From positions 1 through 64,000 of the forward strand of contig NZ_BDCA01000021.1 in the NCBI RefSeq assembly GCF_001613265.1: a stretch of DNA of 64,000 nucleotides. Direction: 5' to 3'. Shown here one piece after another: positions 42,806 to 52,353 of this stretch (positions within the stretch are counted from its first letter, which is position 1; each line of letters opens with the position of its first letter). Under the pieces are notes generated by a model. It did not search any database. It was not told the origin of the DNA and worked only from the letters and a program-made list of their open reading frames with translations. A program made the position numbers and the translations under genes. The DNA comes from Nocardia vermiculata NBRC 100427. Lineage in GTDB: Bacteria; Actinomycetota; Actinomycetes; Mycobacteriales; Mycobacteriaceae.

Positions 42806-44308
42806 CTACCCGGAACTGCGGCCGACGGCCGGGACCCGCCGCGCCGTGCGGAGCACCAGCAGGACGAGCACGGTCGTGACGACGGCGGCGGTCGTGGTGG
42901 CGACCGTGATCAGGACCGGCAGGCTGCGCACGAACGGCAGAGTCACGGCCAGTTCGACGGCGAGACCCACCCAGATGACAGTGGCGAGGGCGGTACGGTC
43001 CGCGGCGAGAGCCGACAGCAGCGCGCCCTGCAGCAGTGCGAGCAGCGCGCCCTCGAGGGCGAACAACCACAGCCATTGCTGGATCGGCGCGTAGTCGGCG
43101 CCGGCGAGCACCGGGGCCAGCGGCGACAGCACCGCCGCACCCAGCACCGCCAGCAGCCCGATACCGCCGAGCACCGCGAGCGCCGACCGCAGCGCACGCG
43201 CCGAATGCTGCGGCTGGGCCATTTGCGGATACAGCACCATGCCCACGGCCTGTGGGAACCAGAAAGCGATCTTGGTGGCGATGGCGCCGAGGGCGTACAG
43301 GCTCGCGCGGTCCTCGTCGAGGACGATGCGCGCGACGATCAGGTCGACCGACGACAGTGCCATCAGCGCGGCCTGCACCTGCGCCGCCCGCAGCACCGCG
43401 GTAACGGTCGCGGCGCGGGGTACGGAATCGGGAGACGCAGCGCGAACCACCTCGTCCGGAACCTCGCTGCGCGCCGCGGCACCCGGAAACTCAGCGCCGG
43501 GCGCGTCAGCCGGGACTGCGCTGCGGATCGCGTCGGCTGGGGCTTCGGTGCGCGTCGCTTCGCCGGCCCCCGCGGTCGTTTCGCGTCTGCTCGCACCTGC
43601 GCGGACAGCCCGCCGCCTGCGAACACCTGCCCCGGTGACGGTGCCGTCTCGCGCACCGTCCGCCCCCGTGGTCCCGGGGCCCGGCCCGGGGGGTTTGGCA
43701 GCGGCAAGCGGCGCCGGCGTCCCACCGATCGGCCCGGACAGGGTAATTCGATGGGCGGCACCGGCGGCGACGAGCAGCCCCAGCGCACCGGCCCACAGTG
43801 CGGTGGCGGCGCTCCCGCCCGCGGCCAGGGCGATCACCGCCGGCGTCACCCGCAGCACCCCGACACCACCGAGCACAATCGCCAATCTGCGGAAGTGGTT
43901 CTCCCCCTGCAGGATCCCCTGTTCACCGGAGAGCAGCACCAGAATCGGCGCCGCCATCAGCGCGCCGGCCGCGGCGAGCGAGCCCAGATGCAGAATCAAC
44001 GAAACGATCGGCACCAGCACCACCGCCAGCACCGCGACAATGCCCGCACAGTGCCGTGTCAGCCTGCGCACCGTCGCGAGCTGCGCGCCGCGGACGAGCT
44101 CCCGCGCCACCACGTTCTGCAATGCCAGCGCCGGGACCGCGGCCAGCAACTGCACCGCCAGCAGGCTCGCGAATTCGCTGTAGCCCGAAACCCCGAGCCA
44201 CCGTCCGGCCAGTAGCTGCAGCAGGTACCCGGCGACGTTCGCGGTCATGGCCCCCGCCGTCACCAGGGTCATATCCGCGACCACGGGGAGACGGCGCAGC
44301 GCAGGCAT
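42806..44308 (-). CDS. Polysaccharide flippase-like membrane protein with a disordered insert
   Basis: 500 residues with a MOP/oligosaccharide-flippase pattern: N-terminal half with about six spans (AGAMTANVAGYLLQLLAGRW, then EQGILQGENHFRRLAIVLGG), then another six spans. Between the halves is an Ala/Pro/Arg/Glu-rich, low-complexity stretch of about 110 residues (roughly 200-310) that looks like a disordered loop. It could export lipid-linked envelope sugars. The ATG at 44308 is chosen because it places the first span at residues 10-30. The gene is divergent from the large membrane-protein gene at 44548. Confidence 0.8.
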   Translation of the reverse strand: MPALRRLPVVADMTLVTAGAMTANVAGYLLQLLAGRWLGVSGYSEFASLLAVQLLAAVPALALQNVVARELVRGAQLATVRRLTRHCAGIVAVLAVVLVPIVSLILHLGSLAAAGALMAAPILVLLSGEQGILQGENHFRRLAIVLGGVGVLRVTPAVIALAAGGSAATALWAGALGLLVAAGAAHRITLSGPIGGTPAPLAAAKPPGPGPGTTGADGARDGTVTGAGVRRRRAVRAGASRRETTAGAGEATRTEAPADAIRSAVPADAPGAEFPGAAARSEVPDEVVRAASPDSVPRAATVTAVLRAAQVQAALMALSSVDLIVARIVLDEDRASLYALGAIATKIAFWFPQAVGMVLYPQMAQPQHSARALRSALAVLGGIGLLAVLGAAVLSPLAPVLAGADYAPIQQWLWLFALEGALLALLQGALLSALAADRTALATVIWVGLAVELAVTLPFVRSLPVLITVATTTAAVVTTVLVLLVLRTARRVPAVGRSSG

Positions 44309-44547
44309 CCCGCCATGGTCCCATCCGATCGGCCCCGATCCCACCCGGGACCGCTGACCGGGGCGGCTCGATGACCCCTGCGTCGCCCAGCGAGCCGACG
44401 GCCCGGCAGATCGTCGTCGACCGCCGCACCGCCCGGGTTGCGGTCCGCCCGGTCGTCGCGGCCCGGTACGCGCTCCGCCATCGTTTCTCCGGGCAGCAGG
44501 TGCGGGCCCGTCCAGGTCGCCGCACCACCGCCGTAGGGTGGGTCACC

Positions 44548-46797
44548 GTGACCGGGGCGCGAGACGACAGCGATACCACCGGCGCGTCACCGGACTCGGA
44601 GAGCGGGGTGCGACCGGGAACGAGCGACGCGCCGGAAAACGCCTCGCCGCACGGCCAGGACCGAACCGCCGCAGTCGAACCCGGTGCCGCCCCGGCGCCG
44701 AGGCCGACAAGATCACTGAATCGTGGGCATGTGCCCGGCAAGAGTGATCAGGATTCCTCAGCACCCGTTCCACCGCTGTCCGGGCAAGGGCGGGAGAGGC
44801 TCACGGCGGGGGCGAGCACAGGGTGGGCCTGGGTTCCGGTTCTCTACAGCCTCGTGCTCTCTCTGCTCGTCCTGGGTCCACTGCTCGGGTCCGGCTATCT
44901 CCTGTTGCGCGATGCGGTCAGTACGCCGCGGTCGTATGCGACCGATGCCGCGCTGGGGCTGGGTGATGCTGCGCCGCGCGCGGTGCCGCAGGACGTATTG
45001 CTGGCCGCGCTGACCCACGTGGTCGACGGCGGCGTCGTGGTGAAGGCGATCCTGGTGCTTGCGCTGACGGCCGCCGGATGGGGTGCGGCCCGGCTCGCCC
45101 GCGCGCTGCTCGGTGTCTCACTCGCACCGCAGCTGGTGGCCGCGACGATCGCGATCTGGAATCCGTACGTCGGTGAGCGGTTGTTGCAGGGGCATTGGAG
45201 TCTGCTCGCCGGCTATGCGGCGCTGCCGTGGACGGTGCTCGCGGCTCAGCGGCTGCGGATAGGTGCACGGCGCGCACCTGCGGATCGGAACACCGCAACC
45301 GATGCAGCGGGCACGAGTTCGCCGCCAACGGGCGCGGGCGCACCGACCGACTCGCCTCCCGCGAAGCTGCCCGCTACCGCAACGGGCGCGAATTCGACGG
45401 CCACACGCTCGGTCGTGGCCTCTTCGGCGAGTGCGGCTCGCACTGCCCGACCGTGGCTGATCCTCGGCGGCGTCCTCGCCGCGGCCGGGCTGACACCGAC
45501 GGGTTCGCTGCTGGCCGGGCTGATCGCGGTCCTGGTGGTGGGGCGCCGCAACCTACTCGGCACGGTCGGGGTGTGGATCCTCAGCGCCAGTCCGTGGCTG
45601 GTGGCCACCGCACTGTCCGGTGGTGCGGCCGAAGCCTCCGATCCGGCCGGCGTCGCCGCATTCTCGGCGCGAGCCGAGCCCGGTCTCGCAACACTGGGAA
45701 GTCTCGCCGGCCTGGGCGGCATCTGGAACAGTGCCGCGGTGCCGGGGTCGCGGACGACGCTGTTCGCGGTGCTGTCCACCGCTGTGTTGCTGGTGATCGT
45801 GCTGTGCGGGATCAGGGCGGTAGGTGCGGCGGGCGACCCGGCTACTCGCCGCACCCGGCGGGTACTGCTGATACTCGCCGGGGTGGCCATCGTGCTGCCC
45901 GCTCTCGGCGCAACCGCATGGGGCATCTCCACCGGCGAATTCCTGATGGAACAGCTTCCCGGCGCCGGACTGCTGCGTGACACCCAGAAGTACGTTGCGC
46001 TGGCCATGCCGGCCTTCGCCGTATGCGGTGCGGCGGGTTGCCGGGCACTGGCCACGATCCGCCGCGATCGGCGGGAGACACCGCACCCGCCCTCCGGCGA
46101 TGCGACCGAACCGTTCCGCGACTCGCCCGAGCCGGCCGAGCGCGAAACGTCCGACGGCCCGCCCGGGCGGCAAGCCCTGATAGCGGCCGGATTCATGGCC
46201 GCACTGCTGCTCACCCTGCCCGATCTGGCGTGGGGGGTCGGTGGTGCGCTGCGGCCGGTGCACTATCCCGCGGGCTGGGAACGCGTCGCGGAGAAGGTGA
46301 ACGGCCCCGGCGACGTCGCGGTACTGCCTGCCGGAATGTTTCGCGTATTCCCTTACAGCGGAAGGGTTCCGGTGCTCGACCCGGCACCGCGCATGCTGCG
46401 TTCCGATGTGCTGCAGACCGGCGTGCTGCCGGTCCGCGGTCAGGTCGTCGAGGGTGAGGGTGCGCGGGCGCAGCAGGTGGAGAACCTGCTGTTGCGCGGT
46501 GCGGACCCCGACGAACTTGCCGCGCAGGGCGTCGGCTGGCTGTTGCTCGAGCGTCGCACACCCGGCGCACTGGGTGATTCGGAAAGAACTGTGGCGCAAC
46601 TGATCCCGGTGCACTCGGATGACGACCTGTCCCTTTATCGAATTCCGCATGCCCGAGAGGTGGCGAAGGCATCGACCGCGGATCGCGCGATGGCTCTCGC
46701 CGCACATGCGCTCTGGGCGCTGATGATCGCCGCCGGCATCGGGGCCACATTCAGCGGAGCAGGTCGCGACCGGCTCCGGCACCCGGCTGCGCGGTAG
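44548..46797 (+). CDS. Large multi-span membrane protein, probable envelope biosynthesis
   Basis: 749 residues. The first ~90 are polar and disordered, then about ten to twelve hydrophobic spans (VPVLYSLVLSLLVLGPLLGS, WGAARLARALLGVSLAPQLV and later), and an outer C-terminal region with PGDVAVLPAGMFRVFPYSG and PAPRMLRSDVLQTGVLPVRG. The overall plan resembles GT-C glycosyltransferase-like proteins such as Rv0226c but the catalytic Asp loop is not clear. The GTG at 44548 is taken; GGGTGGG lies upstream. Neighbouring aftD, DUF3068 and flippase genes support a cell-wall role. Confidence 0.75.
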   Translation: MTGARDDSDTTGASPDSESGVRPGTSDAPENASPHGQDRTAAVEPGAAPAPRPTRSLNRGHVPGKSDQDSSAPVPPLSGQGRERLTAGASTGWAWVPVLYSLVLSLLVLGPLLGSGYLLLRDAVSTPRSYATDAALGLGDAAPRAVPQDVLLAALTHVVDGGVVVKAILVLALTAAGWGAARLARALLGVSLAPQLVAATIAIWNPYVGERLLQGHWSLLAGYAALPWTVLAAQRLRIGARRAPADRNTATDAAGTSSPPTGAGAPTDSPPAKLPATATGANSTATRSVVASSASAARTARPWLILGGVLAAAGLTPTGSLLAGLIAVLVVGRRNLLGTVGVWILSASPWLVATALSGGAAEASDPAGVAAFSARAEPGLATLGSLAGLGGIWNSAAVPGSRTTLFAVLSTAVLLVIVLCGIRAVGAAGDPATRRTRRVLLILAGVAIVLPALGATAWGISTGEFLMEQLPGAGLLRDTQKYVALAMPAFAVCGAAGCRALATIRRDRRETPHPPSGDATEPFRDSPEPAERETSDGPPGRQALIAAGFMAALLLTLPDLAWGVGGALRPVHYPAGWERVAEKVNGPGDVAVLPAGMFRVFPYSGRVPVLDPAPRMLRSDVLQTGVLPVRGQVVEGEGARAQQVENLLLRGADPDELAAQGVGWLLLERRTPGALGDSERTVAQLIPVHSDDDLSLYRIPHAREVAKASTADRAMALAAHALWALMIAAGIGATFSGAGRDRLRHPAAR

Positions 46798-46889
46798 ACC
46801 CGGGCGGCAGCCCCTCGTGCACCGCGCCGGGATCGCTCGTCGCCCGCGCGGAGTACCGGAGTCGCGTCGCCGGACGGTTGCCGAGGTGA

Positions 46890-47030
46890 ACTACGCTGCG
46901 CATATCCGGCCGAACCCGGCCGGGAACCGCGTCGTGACGGTGAAGCCGGTGTGAATCCGGCACTGTCCCGCAACTGTGAGTCCGGCCTGCGCGCCGGTCA
47001 GTCAGGTCGGCCGGCGCCGCGGGAGGCGTA
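46890..47030 (+). promoter_or_regulatory. Cobalamin riboswitch
   Basis: The cobalamin core is readable: GGGAACCGCG, GGTGAAGCCGGTGTGAATCC, GGCACTGTCCCGCAACTGTG, AGTCCGG and a closing CAGTCAGGTCGG. It sits 40 bases before the ABC transporter operon and should repress it when B12 is plentiful. Boundaries are approximate. Confidence 0.88.
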
Positions 47031-47070
47031 CTTGTCCTCGGACGAAGGACGGTATGGACGGAGGATGGTC

Positions 47071-47955
47071 GTGCCACTCACTTCCCTCCGGCGGCTCGTC
47101 ACCGCCGGATTCGGATCACTCGTACTGTTCGCCACCGCGTGCAGCGCCTCCGACCCGGCCCCTGCGCACAGCGGCGACCCGGCCTCCCGATCCATCATCT
47201 CGCTGAGTCCCACCACCACCGAGATGCTGTACGCGATCGGCGCGGGCGACCAGGTGGTCGCGGTCGACGACCGATCCGACTACCCGGCCGGTGCCCCCGT
47301 GACCGACCTGTCCGGCTACACCCCCAATGTCGAGGCCATCCTCGGCTACGACGCCGACCTGGTCGTCACCAACGCCGATACCGGCGATCTGGTCTCGGGC
47401 CTGAAGAAGGCCGGCGTCGAGACGATGATCTTGCCCGCCGCGCGCACCCTCGACGACACCTACACCCAGATCGAGCAACTCGGCGCCGCGACCGGACACG
47501 TCGGCGATGCCGCGGAACTCGTCGCACGAATGCGCACCGAGATCGGCGACATCGTGGCGTCGGTGCCGCACCGCGACACCCCGCTGCGTTACTACCACGA
47601 GCTCGACAACACGTACTACACCGTCACCGATGACACCTTCCTCGGCAGCATCTACTCGATGTTCGGTCTGACCTCGATCGCCACCGGCGGCAACGGCTAT
47701 CCACAGCTGTCGGCGGAATACATTCTGCAGCAGAATCCCGACCTGATCTTCGTGGCCGATCGGCAGTGCTGCGGTGTCACGGCGGAGACCATCGCGCAGC
47801 GGGCCGGCTGGAACGAACTGACCGCCGTCCGCGACGGCCGGGTATATCCGCTCGACGAGGACATCGCCAGCCGATGGGGCCCGCGCGTGGTGGACCTGGT
47901 GCGTGAGATCGCCCGGATCGTCACCGAGACGCCGGCCACCCGGCCTACTCGTTGA
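47071..47955 (+). CDS. btuF: ABC transporter substrate-binding lipoprotein (BtuF-like)
   Basis: 294 residues with a lipoprotein signal ending LVLFATAC. The TroA/FecB fold follows: ISLSPTTTEMLYAIGAGDQV, VEAILGYDADLVVTN, and the C-terminal QNPDLIFVADRQCCGVTAET. GTG at 47071 is chosen because GGAGG lies exactly six bases upstream; the ATG at 47065 abuts it. Placement behind the cobalamin riboswitch marks B12 or a corrinoid as the ligand. Confidence 0.88.
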   Translation: MPLTSLRRLVTAGFGSLVLFATACSASDPAPAHSGDPASRSIISLSPTTTEMLYAIGAGDQVVAVDDRSDYPAGAPVTDLSGYTPNVEAILGYDADLVVTNADTGDLVSGLKKAGVETMILPAARTLDDTYTQIEQLGAATGHVGDAAELVARMRTEIGDIVASVPHRDTPLRYYHELDNTYYTVTDDTFLGSIYSMFGLTSIATGGNGYPQLSAEYILQQNPDLIFVADRQCCGVTAETIAQRAGWNELTAVRDGRVYPLDEDIASRWGPRVVDLVREIARIVTETPATRPTR

Positions 47956-48980
47956 CCGCGTCCACGCGGCGACGCACCCTGGTCGTAGCCGGTGCGGTGC
48001 TGATCCTGCTGGGTGCCGTGCTGGTGGGTCTGCTGGTCGGGCCGGCCGGGCTCACGCCGCGCGGTGTCCTGCTCGATATGGCCGATCGGCTGCCGTTCAT
48101 CGATGTCGCGTCCGGTCTGAGCACGCGACAGCGGGCGATCCTGTGGGACATTCGGATGCCGCGGGTGGTGCTCGGAGTGCTGGTGGGCGCGATGCTCGCC
48201 GTAGCCGGCGCGGCCTATCAGGGTGTTTTCCGGAATCCGCTCGCCGACCCGTATCTGCTCGGTGTCTCCAGCGGTGCGGGGCTGGGCGCTACCCTCGCGA
48301 TCGTCGCCGGCGGTGCCGCCGGATTCACCGGTGTGCCGGTCGCGGCGTTCGTGGGCGGACTGCTCGCCGTCGCGGCGACCTACCTGCTCGGGCGCACGGT
48401 CGGCGGGGTCCGCTCGGAGGTGGTCGTCATCCTGGCCGGGGTCGCGGTGGCGGCATTCGCGAACGCGGTCCAGACCTTCTTCATGCAGTTGCACGACGAC
48501 ACGTTGCGTCAGGTGTATTCGTGGATGCTGGGGCGGCTTTCCACCGACGGCTGGTCCGAGGTGCTGGTGGTACTGCCGTATGTGGTGGTCAGTGTCGTGC
48601 TCATCGCGCTGCACCGGCGCACCCTCGATGTGATGGCGGTCGGTGATGTGGAGGCGGCGAGCTTGGGGATCAATCCGGCGCGGGTGCGGTTGCTGCTGGT
48701 GTGTGTCGCGACGCTCGGCACCGCGGCCGTGGTCGCGGCGGCCGGGTTGATCGGTTTCGTCGGCATCGTCGTCCCGCACGCCGTGCGGTTGCTCGCCGGG
48801 CCCGCCCACCGCGTGCTGTTGCCGCTGTCGCTGATCACGGGTGCGGCGTTCCTGGTCCTCGCCGACGTGGTGGCCCGGACCGTGATGGCGCCGGGTGAAC
48901 TGCCGATCGGTGTGGTGACCGCGGCCGTCGGTGCGCCGTTCTTCCTGCTCGTGTTGCGGCGTAGCCGAGGTGTGGCATGA
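47952..48980 (+). CDS. btuC: ABC transporter permease (BtuC/FecCD family)
   Basis: 342 residues, about nine to ten spans, with FecCD landmarks: LWDIRMPRVVLGVLVGAMLA, AGAAYQGVFRNPLADPYLLG and GLIGFVGIVVPHAVRLLAGP. The TTG start overlaps the upstream stop (TTGA), indicating coupling. It forms the membrane channel of the corrinoid importer. Confidence 0.92.
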   Translation: MTASTRRRTLVVAGAVLILLGAVLVGLLVGPAGLTPRGVLLDMADRLPFIDVASGLSTRQRAILWDIRMPRVVLGVLVGAMLAVAGAAYQGVFRNPLADPYLLGVSSGAGLGATLAIVAGGAAGFTGVPVAAFVGGLLAVAATYLLGRTVGGVRSEVVVILAGVAVAAFANAVQTFFMQLHDDTLRQVYSWMLGRLSTDGWSEVLVVLPYVVVSVVLIALHRRTLDVMAVGDVEAASLGINPARVRLLLVCVATLGTAAVVAAAGLIGFVGIVVPHAVRLLAGPAHRVLLPLSLITGAAFLVLADVVARTVMAPGELPIGVVTAAVGAPFFLLVLRRSRGVA

Positions 48981-49813
48981 CCCGCGACGGTACGGCGGTG
49001 TGCTGCACGGGAGTCGGCGCCGAGCGCGGTGGTGTCGCGGTGCTGCACGACGTGGAGTTGGAGATCGCGGCGGGGGCGTGGGTGTCTCTGGTCGGGCCGA
49101 ACGGTTCCGGTAAGACAACCCTGTTGCATGCGCTCGCCGGTCTGGTGCCTGCAACCGGGGAGGTCCGGGTGGGCGGAGTGAGGCCTGGTCACGCCGCCCG
49201 CCGCGCCACAGCCCGCGCGGTCGCGTTGATGCCACAGCGGCCGGTGGTGCCCGAAGGGGTGACCGTGGGCGAACTCGTCCACCTCGGTCGCACCCCGCAC
49301 ATCCCCCGATTCGGCAGCGAAACCCCGCATGATCGCGAGATCGTGGACCGGGTCATCGCGCGCCTGGAACTGGAGGAATTCGTCCGCCGGTCCGCCACCG
49401 AACTGTCGGGCGGCGAATTGCAGCGGGTCGTGCTGGCGCGGGCGCTGGCGCAGCAGCCGGCGGTGTTGCTGCTCGACGAACCCACCAGCGCACTCGACAT
49501 CGGCCATCAGCAGCAGGTGCTCGATCTGGTGGATTCACTGCGCGTCGAGGAAGGACTGACGGTGGTGGCCGCCATGCACGATCTGACCTCGGCGGCCCAG
49601 TACGGCGAACGGCTGGTGCTGCTCGACCACGGCCGGATCGTCGCCGACGGGCCACCTGATGCGGTGCTGACCGTCTCGCGCATCGCCGCGGTCTACGGCG
49701 CGCGGGTGGAGGTGCTCGCTCGCCGCGACGGTCACGCCGTCCTGCCGTTGCGAGCCGGTACCTCTTCCGGGAGAGCGCCTTTCGAATCCGGGCCGGGCCG
49801 AACGGAGACCTGA
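48977..49813 (+). CDS. btuD: ABC transporter ATPase (BtuD-like)
   Basis: 278 residues with all ATPase motifs: Walker A GPNGSGKTT, signature LSGGELQRVVLARALAQQ, Walker B VLLLDEPTSALD and switch His in AAMHDLTSAAQ. The ATG overlaps the permease stop (ATGA). It energises import through BtuC. Confidence 0.93.
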   Translation: MTRDGTAVCCTGVGAERGGVAVLHDVELEIAAGAWVSLVGPNGSGKTTLLHALAGLVPATGEVRVGGVRPGHAARRATARAVALMPQRPVVPEGVTVGELVHLGRTPHIPRFGSETPHDREIVDRVIARLELEEFVRRSATELSGGELQRVVLARALAQQPAVLLLDEPTSALDIGHQQQVLDLVDSLRVEEGLTVVAAMHDLTSAAQYGERLVLLDHGRIVADGPPDAVLTVSRIAAVYGARVEVLARRDGHAVLPLRAGTSSGRAPFESGPGRTET

Positions 49814-50742
49814 TGGAGATCGTGCTACTCGGCACCGGCGCGGCGGATGGCTGGCCGTCGCCGTTCTGTCGCTGCGAATCCTGTTGCGATGCCACCACAT
49901 CCGGGCAGATTCGCGGTCAGACCGCCGCCCTGGTCGACGATGTCCTGATGCTCGACTGCGGTCCGGAAGCGCCTCGTGCCGCGCTACGGCTGGGCCGCAC
50001 CCTCGCCGATGTCCGCCACATCCTGCTCACCCACGCCCACCCCGATCATCTCGGCCCGCAGGCGCTGCTGTTCCGGTCCTGGGTCGATGCCGGTCACGAA
50101 CTCGAGGTCATCGGGCCCGTCGATGCGCTGGACGCCTGCCGGCCCTGGGTCGGTCCAGGTGACCCGGTCCGCTTCACTGCCGTCCGCGCCGGCGACCGGA
50201 TCTCGGCCGGTCCCTATCACGTCACCGTGCTGCCCGCCCGTCATCAGGTGTTCCGCGCGGGCGACGCCGTCCTCTACGACATCGCCGCCGCGGACGGCGC
50301 CCGCCTGCTGTGGGCGTGCGATACCGGACCGTGGCCGCACGCCTGGTTCGAGGCGGTGCGTGGCGCTACCTACGACGCGGTATTTCTGGAGGAAACCTTC
50401 GGTGACCGCTCCGAACTGTCCGACGAGCATCTCGGCCTGCCCGAATTCGCCGAGTTGCTGGACGGGTTGCGGGAGGTTTCGGCCGTGACCGACGAGACCG
50501 ATGTGGTCGCGGTGCATCTGGGCCACCACAACCCGCCGAACGCCGAGCTGGAACGGAGGTTGGCCGGGTACGGCGCCCGTGCCGGTCGCGACGGTGAGGT
50601 GGTCGAGATGAGCAGGTCTCGCGGCGAGAACAGTGCGTCGAACGGCCAGACGAGCGCCGCCGCACCGAGCATAGCGGGCCGCAAATGTGACGCAACTCAC
50701 GTCCGTTTTGTCCGATTACCGGGGTCGCGGGAATCGTCATAA
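49813..50742 (+). CDS. Metallo-beta-lactamase-fold hydrolase of the cobalamin operon
   Basis: 309 residues: N-terminal LLGTGAADGWPSPFCRCESC, metal motif THAHPDHLG, and later LPARHQVF and VHLGHHNPP. This is the MBL-type domain that in some actinomycetes is fused to or next to CobU-like adenosylcobinamide kinase. Here the last ~43 residues (SRSRGENSASNGQTSAAAPS onward) are not MBL-like and no kinase domain follows. The ATG shares its A with the btuD stop (TGATG), so it is the fourth operon gene, linking it to corrinoid salvage. Substrate unknown. Confidence 0.82.
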   Translation: MEIVLLGTGAADGWPSPFCRCESCCDATTSGQIRGQTAALVDDVLMLDCGPEAPRAALRLGRTLADVRHILLTHAHPDHLGPQALLFRSWVDAGHELEVIGPVDALDACRPWVGPGDPVRFTAVRAGDRISAGPYHVTVLPARHQVFRAGDAVLYDIAAADGARLLWACDTGPWPHAWFEAVRGATYDAVFLEETFGDRSELSDEHLGLPEFAELLDGLREVSAVTDETDVVAVHLGHHNPPNAELERRLAGYGARAGRDGEVVEMSRSRGENSASNGQTSAAAPSIAGRKCDATHVRFVRLPGSRESS

Positions 50743-50750
50743 TCCACCGC

Positions 50751-52199
50751 ATGAGTCCAACTCGAGACGAGAAACAACAAATAGACGACGGCAAAAATGC
50801 TGGTTCGTGGCGTGAACTCCGGGAGTACGCCGGCGCCGCGATCGTGCTCGCCGGCGGTGTTCTGGTCGGCGCGGTCAATATCTACGTGGCCGCCAGCCTG
50901 CTACCGAGCGCCGTCGCGGACATCGGAGGCGAACGGCTTTACGCGTGGAATATGACCGCATTCCTGGTCGCTCAGGTCGTCGCGACGATGCTGGTCGGCT
51001 GGTTGTTGTCACGGCGCGGCGCGGTCGGCGCGTACTTGGCCGGATTCGGCGTGTTCGCTGCCGGGTCGGTGGTGTGCGCGGCGAGCCCGACCATGGTTGT
51101 GCTGCTGGCCGGGCGCGGCCTACAGGGGTTCGGCGCGGGCCTGTTGATCGGGCTGGGTTTCGCGGTGATCCAGGCCGCGCTGCCACAACGATTGTGGGCG
51201 CGCGGTAGCGCATTGATCTCGGCGATGTACGGCGTGGGCAACTTCGCAGGTCCGGCGTTGGGTGGGTTCTTCGCCCAGTTCTCTTCGTGGCGAATCGCTT
51301 TCGTGGTGCTGGCGATCGTTGCCATCGGTATCGCGGTCATCGTGCCCCGGGTACTGCCGAATACTGCCGCGGGCGCGACCGATCCGATTCCGCTCCGCTC
51401 CTTGCTGGTGGTTCTCGCGGCGATCACCACGGTAGCCGTGGCCGGGATCCTGACGAACCGGGTCGCGATGGCGGTGTTGATCGGCGCGGCCGTCGTGCTG
51501 GTCGTGGTCTTCCTGGCGGCGGAACGCCGGGCCGCGATCCGGGTCCTTCCGCTGCCGACCTATCGTCCCGGTTCGCCGCTGCGCTGGGTGTATCTGACGA
51601 TTGCTTGCCTGGCCGCGGGCACCTCGGTAGAGATCTTCTTGCCGCTGTTCGTGCAGCGCATGGGCGGGCTCCCGCCGGTCGCCGCCGGATTCTTCGGCGC
51701 CGCCCTGTCGCTCGGCTGGGCCGGCAGCCAGATCCTCAGCTCCTCGGCACAGCGGCAGCGGACGATCCGGATGCTGCAGGTCGGCGGCCCGGTGCTGCTG
51801 GGTGCGGGGCTGCTCGTCCTCGCACTGGTGCAGCGGCAACAGGCACCCACACTGCTCATGGTCGCGGGCTGGCTGCCGCTGCTGCTGTTCGCCGGCGCGG
51901 GTATCGGCATCGCCATGCCGCACCTGTCGGTGGCCGCCATGACCAGCGGCACCGACGCCGACGAGGGCCGCAAGGCAGCCGCCGCGATCGCGACGGTGCT
52001 GACGATGTCCACCGCATTCGGCGCGGCGATCGCCGGTCTGCTGGTGAATCTGGGCGCACCGGAGCTGATCGACTCCGCCCGCTGGCTCCTGCTCGGATTC
52101 GCCGCCATCGCGGCAGCAGGCGCGATCACCGCGCTGCGTATCGCGGCCGCGCATCGATCGGCCGGGCACGTCGCCGAGGAGAAGACCCCGGCTGTTTAG
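50751..52199 (+). CDS. Major facilitator superfamily transporter
   Basis: 482 residues, about 12-14 hydrophobic spans. Motif-A-like LVGWLLSRRGAVGAYLAG follows the second span, and AGRGLQGFGAGLLIGLGFAV is typical of drug-exporter (DHA) branches. It has a polar N terminus (SPTRDEKQQIDDGKNAGSWR). The substrate is unknown. It follows the MBL gene by eight bases but a change of base composition in the preceding tail suggests its promoter may lie there. Confidence 0.88.
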   Translation: MSPTRDEKQQIDDGKNAGSWRELREYAGAAIVLAGGVLVGAVNIYVAASLLPSAVADIGGERLYAWNMTAFLVAQVVATMLVGWLLSRRGAVGAYLAGFGVFAAGSVVCAASPTMVVLLAGRGLQGFGAGLLIGLGFAVIQAALPQRLWARGSALISAMYGVGNFAGPALGGFFAQFSSWRIAFVVLAIVAIGIAVIVPRVLPNTAAGATDPIPLRSLLVVLAAITTVAVAGILTNRVAMAVLIGAAVVLVVVFLAAERRAAIRVLPLPTYRPGSPLRWVYLTIACLAAGTSVEIFLPLFVQRMGGLPPVAAGFFGAALSLGWAGSQILSSSAQRQRTIRMLQVGGPVLLGAGLLVLALVQRQQAPTLLMVAGWLPLLLFAGAGIGIAMPHLSVAAMTSGTDADEGRKAAAAIATVLTMSTAFGAAIAGLLVNLGAPELIDSARWLLLGFAAIAAAGAITALRIAAAHRSAGHVAEEKTPAV

Positions 52200-52215
52200 C
52201 GTTCCTGTCGATGGA

Positions 52216-52248
52216 GCCGTGCCGGCGACAGCAGGTCGTCGGCACGGC
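52216..52248 (+). terminator. Terminator after the MFS gene
   Basis: A 14-bp stem with one G-U pair, GCCGTGCCGGCGAC / GTCGTCGGCACGGC, around a 5-base loop, 17 bases after the stop. Confidence 0.8.
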
Positions 52249-52353
52249 CCGGCGTACCGTTCCAGGAAAGTCGTACTGTGCCGCAAACGGTCACGAGTAG
52301 CCGCGGATCTCACGGACCGCCGCGGTGTCCCAGTAGAACGGCGTCATGTTCGG

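Noticed and set aside
46751..47077. Minus-strand frame over the riboswitch
   Set aside because: Overlaps the structured leader and has no family or RBS.
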